A stretch of DNA of 64,000 nucleotides from Nostoc sp. FACHB-110 (GCF_014697425.1 NZ_JACJRU010000012.1:62001-126000); one strand, 5' to 3'. Positions 11,316 through 20,777 are shown, numbered from the stretch's first letter. A program made the numbers and translations. The notes: generated from the sequence alone by a model not told the origin.

Positions 11316-12744
11316 GAATTTCCTGCGCTACTTTAGCAAATACTCCCGCCCAATCACCAGCCACTTCTTGACGAAACAGTTGCATTGTAGGATACCAAGG
11401 ACTGTTATCTCGGTGCAATAGCCAACGCCAGTCAGGAATGAAAGGCAGAACTACCCAGGTTGGTTTACCTAATGCGCCTGCGAGGTGAGCCACTGAAGTA
11501 TCTATAGTTAAAACTATATCTAATTGAGCGATCGCCGCAGCTGTATCACTAAAATTATGTAAATAACTGCTTAAATCCTGAATTTTGATATCAGTAGGTA
11601 GTTGTGCTAAATCTTGGGAACTTTTACCTACTTGGAGGCTATAAAACTCTACATCTGGTAATTTGAACAACGGTATAAATGGCAGGAGTCCAGAAGTACG
11701 GCGAATATTATGACGATTGTCAGGATTTCCCGCCCAAACAATGCCAATTTTAAGTTTGGTGTCTGGTGCAGCTGCTAATCTGAAATTATGGGACGACGGC
11801 GCAGATATATAAGGTATGCTGGCGGGTATCGTTTCCACCGTTGTTCCCAACAGATAGGGTAAGCTCATCAGTGGTGCTTGAGTATGAAACTCTGGTAATT
11901 CTTCATCCAGAGCAAAAACTTCTTCTACGCCAGGAACCGTTTTGATTAATTCTACTTGAGCAGCCAAACAAGCAACGATAACTCGACCACCCTGATCGCG
12001 CACTAAGTCAGCGTAGCGAATAAACTGAAATGTATCCCCCAAGCCTTGTTCGGCATACAGCAAAATAGTTTTACCCTTTAAAGCAGAGCCATCCCAAGCT
12101 GGTGTGGTAAAGTTCGGCAGTTGTTCGGGGGCAAATACTCGCCAACGCCATTCGTATTCGGCAAAACCACGGTCAAAGTCGCCTATTAATAATAGTGCTT
12201 CGGCTAAGTTTTGGTGGGCTTCGGCAAAATTTGGCTGCAATTCAATCGCTGTTTGATAGTAAGAAAGGGCTGCTTCTATTTCCCCCAATTGGAGCGAAAC
12301 CAGACCTAAGTTATTGTAGGCTAAAGCATAATTTGGCTGAATAATCGTAGCTTGGCGATAGTAATTTTGTGCCGTTGCTAAGTTTCCTTGTTGTTGAAAG
12401 ACCAAAGCTAAGTTGTAATGAAACTGGGCAGCGTTAGGCTGTAGTGCGATCGCTTCTTGATAATGTTGAATTGCTTCTTGTAATAAACCCTGCTGTTTTA
12501 AAGCAATACCAAGATTGCTGTGAACTGAGGCCAAATCTGGATTAACGGCTAAAGCTTGACGGTACAATGCGATCGCTTTTTCTGTTTTTCCTGATTGATG
12601 GGCAAGTGTACCCAATAAATACAAAGCATCAACTTGATTTGGTTGCTCTTGTAAAATTTGAGTATATATTTGTTCAGCTTGGAAGAAGCGGCCCGCTTGT
12701 TGATGTTGAAAAGCGATCGCTAAACTATCAGAAACATTATTCAT
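11299..12744 (-). CDS. TPR-repeat protein with C-terminal GT9-like glycosyltransferase domain
   Basis: The protein has 481 residues. About six tetratricopeptide repeats span residues 7-210, each with the A-x-x-H-x-N-L-G or A-x-x-Y-x-x-A pattern. From about 225 a glycosyltransferase-like domain follows, with LLYAEQGLGDTFQFIRY, KIGIVWAGNPDNRHN and VLTIDTSVAHLAGALGKPTW. The last three read like a degenerate GT9/GT41 donor site, where SVAHLAGALG corresponds to SGPxHxA. It probably adds sugar to a protein or glycan acceptor recognised by the TPRs (inference). The last four codons and the stop come from heptamer-array DNA, so the natural C-terminus may have been trimmed or replaced. Confidence 0.85.
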   Translation of the reverse strand: MNNVSDSLAIAFQHQQAGRFFQAEQIYTQILQEQPNQVDALYLLGTLAHQSGKTEKAIALYRQALAVNPDLASVHSNLGIALKQQGLLQEAIQHYQEAIALQPNAAQFHYNLALVFQQQGNLATAQNYYRQATIIQPNYALAYNNLGLVSLQLGEIEAALSYYQTAIELQPNFAEAHQNLAEALLLIGDFDRGFAEYEWRWRVFAPEQLPNFTTPAWDGSALKGKTILLYAEQGLGDTFQFIRYADLVRDQGGRVIVACLAAQVELIKTVPGVEEVFALDEELPEFHTQAPLMSLPYLLGTTVETIPASIPYISAPSSHNFRLAAAPDTKLKIGIVWAGNPDNRHNIRRTSGLLPFIPLFKLPDVEFYSLQVGKSSQDLAQLPTDIKIQDLSSYLHNFSDTAAAIAQLDIVLTIDTSVAHLAGALGKPTWVVLPFIPDWRWLLHRDNSPWYPTMQLFRQEVAGDWAGVFAKVAQEILKYEV

Positions 12745-12760
12745 TAATTTACAACTAGGC

Positions 12761-12958
12761 TTATTTATGTTCTTCTAAGTTGTAATCAACTTTTTCATCA
12801 GAACGCACAGAAGTAACTTGTAAATTAACAACTGGGTAACTAGTCTGTGATTGACCTTGCATAGCCATAACTGGTGTACCACGCAGAATACCAGTCAAAG
12901 CCATCGATAGCACAAATCCACCAGTAGCAGCAGCAATTAAAGTCAGGTTATCTTTCAC
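12761..12958 (-). CDS. Small secreted or membrane protein, 65 residues, unknown
   Basis: I do not recognise a family. The start is GTG at 12958 with GGAGAT six bases upstream. Residues 4-30 form a signal peptide or single membrane helix (TLIAAATGGFVLSMALTGIL), with a possible AMA cleavage site around residue 33. About 30 polar, acidic residues follow. It lies 16 bp upstream of the TPR-glycosyltransferase on the same strand and may be cotranscribed with it. Confidence 0.6.
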   Translation of the reverse strand: MKDNLTLIAAATGGFVLSMALTGILRGTPVMAMQGQSQTSYPVVNLQVTSVRSDEKVDYNLEEHK

Positions 12959-12970
12959 AAAAATATCTCC

Positions 12971-13027
12971 AGTTATCAGTTATCAGTTAACAGTGAACAG
13001 TTACCAGTCTGTTTACTGTTAACTGAC
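12971..13027. repeat. Heptamer repeat (AGTTATC / AGTTAAC family)
   Basis: Tandem CAGTTATCAGTTATCAGTTA-like units end with TGTTAACTGACT beside the end of the permease gene. Left and right halves are complementary (CAGTTAACAGT / ACTGTTAACTG), so a transcript could fold. A second copy of the family lies at 51747-51812. Confidence 0.75.
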
Positions 13028-13923
13028 TATTTCCGAATCCCATTTTCTCCCCGCAAACGAGGATTGACAAATTCATTTAACCCTTCACCAAGTAGGGATA
13101 ACCCTACTACCATCAATGTCATTGCTAAACCAGGAAATAAAGTAGTCCACCAAACACCTGTCGGTAGGGCTTCAAGTGCCTGTTTTAGGTCATGTCCCCA
13201 TTCTGGAACTTCTTCTGGAAGCCCTAATCCCAAAAAGCCTAAACCGCCCAATACTAAAATTGCATCGGCGGCGTTGAGGGTAAATAGTACAGGTACACTT
13301 TGAATGACGTTGAAAAATAGGTAGCGTGATAGCACAATCCAAGTAGAAGCTCCCATTGCTTGCGCCGCTTCGATGAATACCTCTGTTTTTACGCTCACTG
13401 TGTGGTTGCGTACCACTCGGTAATATTGGGGAATATAAGCAATACTAATTGCGATCGCTGCATTTAATATTCCTCTGCCCACCACAAATGCCAGTGTTAC
13501 AGAAAGTAATAGTCCTGGTAAGGTGTAAATGCTATCCATCAAAAACAGCAGGATTTTATCTAACCTACCGCCAAGATAGCCACTCAGCATTCCTAACGGC
13601 ACGCCGATAATCATACTTAGCGCGGTGGCTAAAATCACCACCTGTAATGCAGCTTGCGCGCCAAATAAAGTGCGAGAAAAGACATCATGACCCAAACGAC
13701 TAGTACCAAACCAATGTTTAGCTGATGGTGCTTCTTGAATTGGGTTAGAAAGAAAATCTTTTGGGTTTTGTAGCCATCCCCAAGCCTGCAATACAGGAGC
13801 AAAAAACGCTAGAAAAATAAAAAATAGGGTGATGGCTAACCCAATAATCATTAATTTCTGGGAAAGATTAGAACTTTTGGCAAAACGTAAGAAATTTGGC
13901 AGCTGTCGTTTAGTGATGGTCAT
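13027..13923 (-). CDS. ABC transporter permease, Opp/Dpp C type
   Basis: The 298-residue inner-membrane protein begins with an N-terminal helix (LMIIGLAITLFFIFLAFFAP). It has the family motif FGTSRLGHDVFSRTLFGAQ, five further membrane helices, and the EAA loop EAAQAMGASTWIVLSRYLF that contacts the ATPase. C-terminal GLGFLGLGLPEEVPEWG is typical of DppC/OppC/NikC. The partner permease, ATPases and binding protein are not nearby, so the system is scattered (common in cyanobacteria). The substrate is unknown; oligopeptide or nickel are family possibilities. Confidence 0.9.
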   Translation of the reverse strand: MTITKRQLPNFLRFAKSSNLSQKLMIIGLAITLFFIFLAFFAPVLQAWGWLQNPKDFLSNPIQEAPSAKHWFGTSRLGHDVFSRTLFGAQAALQVVILATALSMIIGVPLGMLSGYLGGRLDKILLFLMDSIYTLPGLLLSVTLAFVVGRGILNAAIAISIAYIPQYYRVVRNHTVSVKTEVFIEAAQAMGASTWIVLSRYLFFNVIQSVPVLFTLNAADAILVLGGLGFLGLGLPEEVPEWGHDLKQALEALPTGVWWTTLFPGLAMTLMVVGLSLLGEGLNEFVNPRLRGENGIRK

Positions 13924-13964
13924 GTGCGATCGTCTGCATAAAGCAAGATACGCTGACCATTATA

Positions 13965-14020
13965 GAAGTGTGAAGTGTGAAGTATGAAGTATGAAATGAA
14001 GTGTGAAGTATGAAATGAAG
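13965..14020. repeat. Heptamer repeat (GAAGTGT/GAAGTAT)
   Basis: About eight degenerate GAAGTGT/GAAGTAT units lie between the permease and NTRC genes, ending directly against a GGACTTACGC element half at 14023. Confidence 0.75.
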
Positions 14021-14022
14021 TT

Positions 14023-14091
14023 AGGACTTACGCAAAAAATCTCTCAAACTCTTATTTAACAAGGGTTTAATTGGTTCATTTGGTAAGCCCC
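14023..14091. repeat. Half or degenerate copy of the GGACTTACGC MITE-like element
   Basis: It starts with AGGACTTACGCAAAAAATCTCTCAAACTC, the same left end as the copy at 33702-33819 (AGGACTTACGCAAAATATCT...). The remainder diverges. A weak right end (GGTAAGCCCC) may lie at 14082-14091. It is probably a decayed element. Confidence 0.5.
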
Positions 14092-14120
14092 AGAACGATG
14101 AAAGATAAAATCTTTCTTAC

Positions 14121-14152
14121 ATTTCAGACTTCAGACTTCAGACTTCACACTT
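14121..14152. repeat. Heptamer repeat (ACTTCAG family) at the NTRC stop codon
   Basis: Units TCAGACTTCAGACTTCAGAC abut the TAA of the NTRC gene on the minus strand with only a few bases between. It is another example of heptamer arrays placed at gene 3' ends. Confidence 0.7.
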
Positions 14153-15523
14153 TTAAATATTGCTTTCAATCAACTGGCGATACTCGCTCTTTTGCTTCAC
14201 ACCTTTGACTTCCTTCAACAGGTCTTTATCCTTAAAGAATTGCACTGTTGGTGTACCTGTTACGCCAGCGTTTTCGGCAATTTCGCGGTCTTTATCGATG
14301 TCAATTTCCACAAAGTGAATTTTGCCATCGAATTCATCCACTACTTTATTTAGTATCGGCTTCAAGGTATGACAAGGGCCACAACCGGGAGCGACATATT
14401 TAACAATGAGTAGGCGATCGCTTTCGTGGAATAATTTACGTAAAGCATAACCACCTTCATGACGGGTCGCATTTAAATTAAACCCTGCTTCTTGTTCAGC
14501 TTCAGTTTTTTGCTGTACTGGCTCATGCTCTAACTCATTATTAATTGTTGGCTGTTGATGGAACTCTTGAATCAAAGCATTAGAAGATAACCACCGTTCT
14601 GCTAACAACGCCGCCATACATCCAGTACCTGCAGCTGTGATTGCTTGGCGATATTCATGGTCTTGCACGTCACCAGCCGCATACACGCCTTCGACACTAG
14701 TTTCTACAGAACCGGGCTTGGTGACGATATAACCCACATCATCTAATTCCAGCTGTCCCTGAAATAAAGAGGTATTAGGCTTGTGACCAATAGCGTAGAA
14801 TAACCCCCTTGCATGGATTTCGCTTTCTTCACCCGTTTTATTATTGCGGACTTTCACCCCATCCATATGACCATTGCCGAACACGTCTACAACTTCAGTA
14901 TTCCAATGCACTTGGATTTTAGGGTTACTCAAAACTCGGTCTTGCATAGCCTTAGAAGCCCGCATCTTATCAGACCTCACTAACAAATTCACCTTAGAAC
15001 CATATTTAGTTAGGTAAATCGACTCTTCCGCAGCCGAGTCACCAGCACCAATTACCGCCAACTCTGCACCGTGGAAAATTGGTGTCGCCCCATCACAAAT
15101 CGCGCAAGCAGAAATACCCCGACTCCAAAATAGATGTTCGCTATTTAAACCCAGACGCTTTGCTGTTGCACCAGTGGCAATAATCACACTGTGGGCTTTA
15201 ACTTCTCTTTCTTCTGAGCGCACAGTAAACGGACGCTGACTCAAATCAACAGATATCACATCCTCAGTATATAACTCTGCTCCCCAACGCTCGGCCTGTG
15301 CCTTCATCCGATCCATCAGTTCCGGCCCAGTGATTCCTTGCGGAAAGCCAGGAAAGTTTTCCACCTCAGTTGTGGTCATTAACTGTCCACCAGGTAAACC
15401 CCCAGCTTGGAAACCTTCAAAAACCACAGGTTTTAAGTTAGCCCGTGCTGCATAGATAGCCGCAGTGTAACCTGCAGGCCCAGAACCGATAATCACTACG
15501 TTTTCTACTGTTTGGTTAGACAT
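14153..15523 (-). CDS. ntrC-type trxB: NADPH-thioredoxin reductase C (thioredoxin reductase fused to thioredoxin)
   Basis: NTRC passes electrons from NADPH through FAD and a CxxC pair to its own thioredoxin domain, feeding 2-Cys peroxiredoxin. Of 456 residues, the first 310 are a low-molecular-weight thioredoxin reductase: FAD motif [16 protein letters not shown], redox pair CAIC, NADPH motif [10 protein letters not shown], and [14 protein letters not shown] linker rich in Glu/Gln follows, then a thioredoxin domain with active site CGPC ([13 protein letters not shown]) and [10 protein letters not shown] choose the ATG at 15523 ([17 protein letters not shown]); in-frame ATGs at 15541 and 15607 give unconserved extensions. 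The fusion is typical of plants and many cyanobacteria. Confidence 0.93.
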   Translation of the reverse strand: MSNQTVENVVIIGSGPAGYTAAIYAARANLKPVVFEGFQAGGLPGGQLMTTTEVENFPGFPQGITGPELMDRMKAQAERWGAELYTEDVISVDLSQRPFTVRSEEREVKAHSVIIATGATAKRLGLNSEHLFWSRGISACAICDGATPIFHGAELAVIGAGDSAAEESIYLTKYGSKVNLLVRSDKMRASKAMQDRVLSNPKIQVHWNTEVVDVFGNGHMDGVKVRNNKTGEESEIHARGLFYAIGHKPNTSLFQGQLELDDVGYIVTKPGSVETSVEGVYAAGDVQDHEYRQAITAAGTGCMAALLAERWLSSNALIQEFHQQPTINNELEHEPVQQKTEAEQEAGFNLNATRHEGGYALRKLFHESDRLLIVKYVAPGCGPCHTLKPILNKVVDEFDGKIHFVEIDIDKDREIAENAGVTGTPTVQFFKDKDLLKEVKGVKQKSEYRQLIESNI

Positions 15524-15765
15524 ATATTTATGTGAACTCATAACGACTACGCTTAATATAACATAACCATCGCGTGAGAGCAAAGGTACATAAATGGGAA
15601 TACTCAAACTTAAGCCAATTTTTCAGTTGTGCTATTGCCGAGGGATTTCCCACAAATAAACTATCCACGCCAAAAAAACTTGGAATATTTATTTTTTATT
15701 GGCAATCTCACAACACAGGCTATTCAAGCAGATGGCGAATCTGCACTAACAGGAGCATCTTACCG

Positions 15766-17091
15766 ATGAATAACCCAACATCAGACTTAAAAGAAAAAAT
15801 TCGTCAGCAGTTTGAAGCAACTCCATATCCTAATAATTCCCTAGAGGAAACGCCAAAAAACAAGCTGAACTTATTGTATGTCTATAATTTTGTCACACCT
15901 TTCTATTTAAGAAACCAAGAACTTATAAATACTAAAGATAAACTTATTTTAGATGCTGGCTGTGGTTCAGGTTATACATCCTTAGCTTTAGCCCAGGCAA
16001 ATCCTGATGCCAAGATTGTTGGCATTGATTTATCGGCAGAATCAGTCAAATTAGCTAACCAACGCTTTCAATATCATGGCTTTGACAATGCAGAGTTTTA
16101 TACACTTTCCATTGAAGATTTACCCCAATTGGGGATGAAATTTGACTACATTAACTGTGATGAAACCCTTTATCTACTGCCAGATCCAGTTTTGGGTTTG
16201 CAAGTGATGAAATCGGTTTTAGAACCTCATGGAATTATTCATACTAACCTGCATAGTTATCGTCAGCGATTTTATTATTATCAAGCGCAAGAACTGTTTC
16301 AACTGATGGGATTACTAGATAGTACGCCCCAACAATTTGAGGCTGAATTGGTGAGAGAAACTATGCGTTCTTTGAGAGATGACGTAGTTCTTAAACAAAA
16401 AGCCTGGGATAATACCTTTGACCAAGCTCCTAACTTAGCCTTAATTAATCATTTGCTACAAGGCGATAAAGGCTATACAGTTAAGCAAATGTTTGCCATG
16501 TTGCAAGCAGCTGACCTCGAATTTATCAGCATGGTGCAATGGCGACATTGGGAATTAATGGACTTATTCAAAAATCGGGATGATTTACCAGCTTTTTTAG
16601 CGATGAGTTTACCCGAATTGTCTATTGAGGAACAGTTACATATATTTGATCTGTTACATCCGGCTCATCGCTTACTGGATTTTTGGTGTGGTCATCCTCA
16701 CCAAGGAAACTGGTCTGAACCTGTGGCTGAGTGGATATTAACAGACTGGCAAAATACAAAAGTATATCTGCACCCTCAATTAAGGGCTGAACAAATTAAA
16801 CAAGATTTAATTAACTGCATTGCTCAAGGTAGCGTATGGTCAATTGGTAACTATATAAATCTTCCTTTAAAAGGGCCATTCGAGTTAGACAGCACCTTAG
16901 CTGCTTGCTTGCTACCTCTATGGGAGGGAGGACAACCATTTGACTCTTTAGTACAACGCTGGCTATTAATTAAACCTATAGATGTCGTCAGCTTAGAGCC
17001 GATGAGTTACGACAAAGCTTCCTATCAAGTGCAGAATCTTTTGAGTAGGCTAGAAGTCTTTCTGTATGTGCTTTTGGAGCGTGGTGCATAG
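15766..17091 (+). CDS. Class I SAM-dependent methyltransferase with large C-terminal extension
   Basis: The 441-residue protein is read from the ATG at 15766 (AGGAGC upstream). An open frame to 15574 adds low-complexity residues and is rejected. Residues 1-20 contain IRQQFEATPYPN, a motif seen at the start of a methyltransferase subgroup. The SAM site is ILDAGCGSGYTSLALAQANP with the acidic loop VGIDLSAES and post-motif NCDETLYLLPDP. The C-terminal ~220 residues are helical and not assigned. It sits directly upstream of pilA and ogtA, separated by a terminator. A role in pilus or polysaccharide modification is only suggested by position. Confidence 0.8.
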   Translation: MNNPTSDLKEKIRQQFEATPYPNNSLEETPKNKLNLLYVYNFVTPFYLRNQELINTKDKLILDAGCGSGYTSLALAQANPDAKIVGIDLSAESVKLANQRFQYHGFDNAEFYTLSIEDLPQLGMKFDYINCDETLYLLPDPVLGLQVMKSVLEPHGIIHTNLHSYRQRFYYYQAQELFQLMGLLDSTPQQFEAELVRETMRSLRDDVVLKQKAWDNTFDQAPNLALINHLLQGDKGYTVKQMFAMLQAADLEFISMVQWRHWELMDLFKNRDDLPAFLAMSLPELSIEEQLHIFDLLHPAHRLLDFWCGHPHQGNWSEPVAEWILTDWQNTKVYLHPQLRAEQIKQDLINCIAQGSVWSIGNYINLPLKGPFELDSTLAACLLPLWEGGQPFDSLVQRWLLIKPIDVVSLEPMSYDKASYQVQNLLSRLEVFLYVLLERGA

Positions 17092-17120
17092 AATTCCTAG
17101 AGACATTTCTAGAATTTTTT
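17091..17120 (+). terminator. Rho-independent terminator after the methyltransferase gene
   Basis: GAATTCCTAGA pairs with TCTAGAATT (one bulged base), followed by a run of six Ts ending at 17120. It overlaps the stop codon and separates methyltransferase and pilA transcripts. Confidence 0.65.
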
Positions 17121-17125
17121 AGCGT

Positions 17126-17192
17126 GGGTGATATGAAACTGAAACCAAGTGGGTAAATTAAGCCCAGAGGTTAAGAATAATACATCTCACCC
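17126..17192 (+). promoter_or_regulatory. Possible long-range pairing in the pilA 5' leader
   Basis: GGGTGATAT (17126-17134) can pair with ATCTCACCC (17184-17192), which lies directly against the ribosome-binding site AAGGAG (17197-17202). Pairing would place the pilA start region at the edge of a stem. Shown by inspection only; no folding energy was calculated. Confidence 0.35.
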
Positions 17193-17210
17193 CCCTAAGG
17201 AGCCACTATA

Positions 17211-17765
17211 ATGCCTGCTATCAAACCAGAGCTTCAAGCTAAATTTTTACAACACCTCAACAACCGTAAGAAGAAAGCCGAAGAAGGTTTCACTTTGATT
17301 GAATTGCTCGTGGTAGTAATTATTATCGGTGTTCTTGCGGCGATCGCGCTACCTTCCTTGCTCGGTCAAGTTAACAAAGCCAAACAGTCAGAAGGTAAGA
17401 ACAACATCGGTGCTATCAACCGCGCGCAACAAGCTTACTACTTGGAATACCAAGCCTTTAATACTGACTTAACTCAGTTAGGTATTGGTATCAAAACCCA
17501 AACTGACAACTACGACTACACAAGCGTAATTAACGGAGATACCAGTGGCTCTAACTTGGCTGTGATTTCGCACAACGCAATGGCTCGTAAAGCTGCCCTG
17601 AAGAGCTACGTAGGTATAGTAGGAACCACCAAAGGAGATGGTGCAACCAGCGAAGCTTTAACACTAGCTTTTGCTTGTGAGTCTAATGACCCAGGCATCA
17701 GAACTACCGGTATCACTGGTACAGCCCTTGGTTGCCCTGCAAACCACAAATCTCTAGCTAGATAA
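17211..17765 (+). CDS. pilA: Type IV pilin (PilA-like major pilin)
   Basis: The 184-residue prepilin has an unusually long basic leader (about 27 residues ending KKKAEEG) before the PilD cleavage/N-methylation site G|FTLIELLVVVIIIGVLAAIALP, with Glu at mature position 5. The rest is the globular head: alpha-helix ALPSLLGQVNKAKQSEGKNN, a conserved YYLEYQAF segment and two Cys near the C-terminus (FACESN... LGCPAN) that can form the D-region disulfide. It assembles into pili in the envelope and drives gliding of hormogonia or trichomes. It has a strong AAGGAG site eight bases before the ATG. The next gene is an OGT homologue, as in Nostoc punctiforme. Confidence 0.92.
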   Translation: MPAIKPELQAKFLQHLNNRKKKAEEGFTLIELLVVVIIIGVLAAIALPSLLGQVNKAKQSEGKNNIGAINRAQQAYYLEYQAFNTDLTQLGIGIKTQTDNYDYTSVINGDTSGSNLAVISHNAMARKAALKSYVGIVGTTKGDGATSEALTLAFACESNDPGIRTTGITGTALGCPANHKSLAR

Positions 17766-17809
17766 GCTAACAACAACCAAGCAACAGTTGTTGATACTGA
17801 TTTTTTTAC

Positions 17810-17847
17810 AAGTGGGTAGTATTCCTTTCAACTACTCACTTTATTTT
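17810..17847 (+). terminator. Hairpin between pilA and ogtA (partial terminator)
   Basis: AAGTGGGTAGT (17810-17820) pairs with ACTACTCACTT (17831-17841) at 10 of 11 positions, followed by TATTTTATT. An upstream CAACAAC...GTTGTTG pair plus a T-run (17801-17807) adds a second weaker stem. Together they would let pilA be expressed in excess over ogtA if the genes are cotranscribed. Confidence 0.6.
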
Positions 17848-17866
17848 ATTAGGAGCTTTTCAAATT

Positions 17867-20110
17867 ATGTTAATAGAAGCAACTAAGACTTCAGAAAGTT
17901 GGCAAGAACAAGCCTACAACTATCTAGTTCAAGGTAATTATTATCAAGCAGCAAATTGCTATGAACAAGCAATTACCTTGGAACCAGATGTGAAGTCAAA
18001 TTATTTATATCTGGGGCTAGCATTGTTTTTGCAAGGGCAACAGGATGAAGCTCAAGCCACTTGGCTCATGGTATTGATGGAGGGTGATGAAAGCCAAATT
18101 AATGAATTAGTGGCTATTTTAGAGCAGGAAGCGGCGAGGCAAGAAGCTAAATCAGAGTTAGAAAAAGCCATAATTATTAGACAACAAATTCAGGAATTTG
18201 TTCCTACAGATATTCACAATTTATTAAATATAGTATTACTGAAAATTCAGCAAGAAAGTTTCACTGGTAATGACTTAAAAGATTTAGCCGTCATAGAACT
18301 GCTTGAGCATTTACAGGCTGAATTAGAAAAAGTTGATTGGGAAACATTAATTTCTGTCCTCAAAAATGTGTTAGAGGCTGCTCCTTTACATTCGGCATCT
18401 CTAGAACTAGCAAAAACTATTATTCCATATATTAACGAATCTGAAAAAATCACAAGTTTTGTTGCTGTTATTATCCCTTATAGTGTGAGAATTGCATATT
18501 CTCTCAAAGCTCCAGACATTGCCAGAAATTTTATAGACTTAGCCTTAATAGTAGATGGTAAAAACCAAGAACTGCTGTTTCACAAGGCAGGTTTCTATTA
18601 TATGGACTCTAAATATGCACAAGGAATAGAAACAGCTAAATTAGCTTATTCAATAGCTCAACGCCTAAGCGATATAATTTTTGCCCATTATTTAATTTTA
18701 AAAGGGCTGATTAGTTCTAGTGGTACGAATTGGCAAGCAGCCGATCAAACTTGGTACGAACATGAATTATTACTCAAGGAATTAATCAACCAAAAATCTG
18801 AAGATTTACAAATTCTCCAAGTATCACGAGTTTTTAATTGTAATTACTTTACTCCCTATTTACAAGATCAGCCGCAAGATTATCATAAAATCCGCGCTCA
18901 ACTAGCTGAAATTTGCCAGAAAAATATTAATGTTTATTATACTGATGCTGTGGAGCGTTATCAGCAAGGTCATATCAAACGGCAAAAATTAATTACTCCT
19001 ACTAAAAAATTAAAGATAGGTTACTTATCTCATTGTTTAAAAAGCCATTCTGTGGGTTGGTTAGCCAGATGGTTAATTCAGCATCATAACCGCGATCGCT
19101 TTGAAATCAACGGCTATTGTCTGTATACTAATCCAGTATTTGACCCTTTACATGAATGGTATTTAAATCAATTCAACAACACACATAAAAGTGAAAATGT
19201 CCAGGCATTAGCCAATAAAATTTATGAAGATGAAATTGATATTTTAATTGATTTGGATAGCATTACTTTAGACTTGACTTGTATATTGGTATCTCTCAAG
19301 GCCGCACCAATTCAAGCGACGTGGTTAGGGTGGGATGCTTCGGGTATTCCCACTGTTGATTACTTTATTGCTGACCCTTATGTTTTGCCAGACTCAGCTG
19401 AAACATATTACAACGAAAAAATCTGGCGTTTACCACAAACTTATATAGCGGTAGATGGTTTTGAGGTTGGTGTTCCCACATTACGGCGTGATGATTTAAA
19501 TATTCCTGCTGATGCCGTAGTTTATTTTAGCGGACAGCGAGGTTTTAAGCGACATCCCGATACTGCACGCCTGCAAATGAAGATTATTCAAGAAGTACCT
19601 AATAGCTACTTTTTGATTAAAGGTGATACCGAGGAAGAGTCAATGCAAAACTTCTTTTATCAATTAGCCGAAGAAGAAGGCGTAGCAATTGACAGGTTAA
19701 GGTTTTTACCCAATGCACCATCGGAAGCATCTCATCGCGCTAATTTAGCTATTGCTGATGTAGTACTAGATACTTATCCCTATAACGGCGCAACAACAAC
19801 TCTAGAAACTTTATGGATGGGTATTCCTTTAGTAACGCGTGTTGGTGAACAATTTGCAGCGCGTAATAGCTACACGATGATGGTTAATGCTGGTATTACA
19901 GAAGGTATAGCCTGGACAGATGCAGAATATGTGGAATGGGGTGTGCGTTTAGGTAAAGATGAAAGTTTACGTCAACAAGTAGTGAGAAAACTGAAAGTAT
20001 CTCGACAAACTGCGCCTCTATGGAATGGTAAGCAATTCGCCCGTAACATGGAAACAGCTTACGAGCAAATGTGGCAAAGATACATTGATGCTCATGAAAC
20101 GAGTCGATAA
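17867..20110 (+). CDS. ogtA: TPR-containing O-GlcNAc transferase-like protein (GT41, SPINDLY type)
   Basis: The 747-residue cytosolic protein starts at the ATG at 17867 after AGGAG. The N-terminal third holds tetratricopeptide-like repeats (YNYLVQGNYYQAANCYEQAI; TLEPDVKSNYLYLGLALF). The catalytic half begins near 385 (KLKIGYLSHCLKSHSVGWLA) and carries the GT41 hallmarks: ILIDLDSITLD, AAPIQATWLGWDASGIPTVD, YFSGQRGFKRHPD in the UDP-binding region, and DVVLDTYPYNGATTTLETLW MGIPLVT. In N. punctiforme the homologue next to pilA, OgtA, is reported to be essential for hormogonium motility and to affect PilA accumulation post-transcriptionally. The assignment here rests on domain match plus position. 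Confidence 0.88.
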   Translation: MLIEATKTSESWQEQAYNYLVQGNYYQAANCYEQAITLEPDVKSNYLYLGLALFLQGQQDEAQATWLMVLMEGDESQINELVAILEQEAARQEAKSELEKAIIIRQQIQEFVPTDIHNLLNIVLLKIQQESFTGNDLKDLAVIELLEHLQAELEKVDWETLISVLKNVLEAAPLHSASLELAKTIIPYINESEKITSFVAVIIPYSVRIAYSLKAPDIARNFIDLALIVDGKNQELLFHKAGFYYMDSKYAQGIETAKLAYSIAQRLSDIIFAHYLILKGLISSSGTNWQAADQTWYEHELLLKELINQKSEDLQILQVSRVFNCNYFTPYLQDQPQDYHKIRAQLAEICQKNINVYYTDAVERYQQGHIKRQKLITPTKKLKIGYLSHCLKSHSVGWLARWLIQHHNRDRFEINGYCLYTNPVFDPLHEWYLNQFNNTHKSENVQALANKIYEDEIDILIDLDSITLDLTCILVSLKAAPIQATWLGWDASGIPTVDYFIADPYVLPDSAETYYNEKIWRLPQTYIAVDGFEVGVPTLRRDDLNIPADAVVYFSGQRGFKRHPDTARLQMKIIQEVPNSYFLIKGDTEEESMQNFFYQLAEEEGVAIDRLRFLPNAPSEASHRANLAIADVVLDTYPYNGATTTLETLWMGIPLVTRVGEQFAARNSYTMMVNAGITEGIAWTDAEYVEWGVRLGKDESLRQQVVRKLKVSRQTAPLWNGKQFARNMETAYEQMWQRYIDAHETSR

Positions 20111-20139
20111 TTGCAATTATTTTTGCTTAACAATTTTTG

Positions 20140-20186
20140 ATAAATTCTCCATAAGCAGTAGCTCAAACTAACTATGGAGAATTTAT
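20140..20186 (+). terminator. Hairpin downstream of ogtA
   Basis: ATAAATTCTCCATA (20140-20153) is the exact complement of TATGGAGAATTTAT (20173-20186), with a 19-nt loop, 30 bp after the ogtA stop. The following sequence is T-rich but without a clean T-run. Probable terminator. Confidence 0.55.
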
Positions 20187-20777
20187 TATTTGAGACTGTT
20201 TAAACAGCGAAATTTGAAAATAATCAGAGATGATTATAAAGTAAATATTAAATTTTATGGTGCGTTATCGGAACGCTGAACGCACCACAGTTCTTAGTGC
20301 TTTACAGCTAATCCTAGTTCTCTCAAGCTCCCGAATTATTACATAGCCGTAACACACCCTACTTAATCTTTGCTGGATGTGAAAACAATAATTTAAGACT
20401 AGTTCTAAGCAAAAAACTATTATTTTAACAAACTGCTAAAAGGTTCAAAGTAAGTATAAAAATTTAACAAATTATTTAGAAGTTTGTCAGTAATCAAAGG
20501 CGAAAAAAGAGCATAATTTCAGTTAACAGCAACTATCATGTTAATCTGTTGACTTGTTAAGGAGATTGACTTGTTTATAGTCTTCGCCTTAAACCTGTGG
20601 AGTGCAAATTTATTCAAGATTATCAATACTAACTAGATATATCTAGAAATAAATTTTAGAACAATCCAAATTTACAGATAAAAGACATTTAATTTGCATG
20701 AGTTAGTCTACTGATTTTGACAGTAGGGTTAATGCAAATTTTAGCCATCACGTAGTTTTTAAAGGAGAATATCTCAG
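20187..20777. other. Non-coding spacer with a GGTGCGTT/AACGCACC inverted repeat
   Basis: The spacer contains GGTGCGTT (20259-20266) and AACGCACC (20279-20286), a dispersed palindrome type common in filamentous cyanobacteria. The rest (AT-rich, to the protease RBS AAAGGAG near 20760) shows no coding potential and should hold the protease promoter. Confidence 0.5.

Noticed and set aside
15574-15765. Longer methyltransferase start
   Set aside because: Extension overlaps the NTRC promoter region and is not protein-like; the ATG at 15766 has an AGGAGC site.
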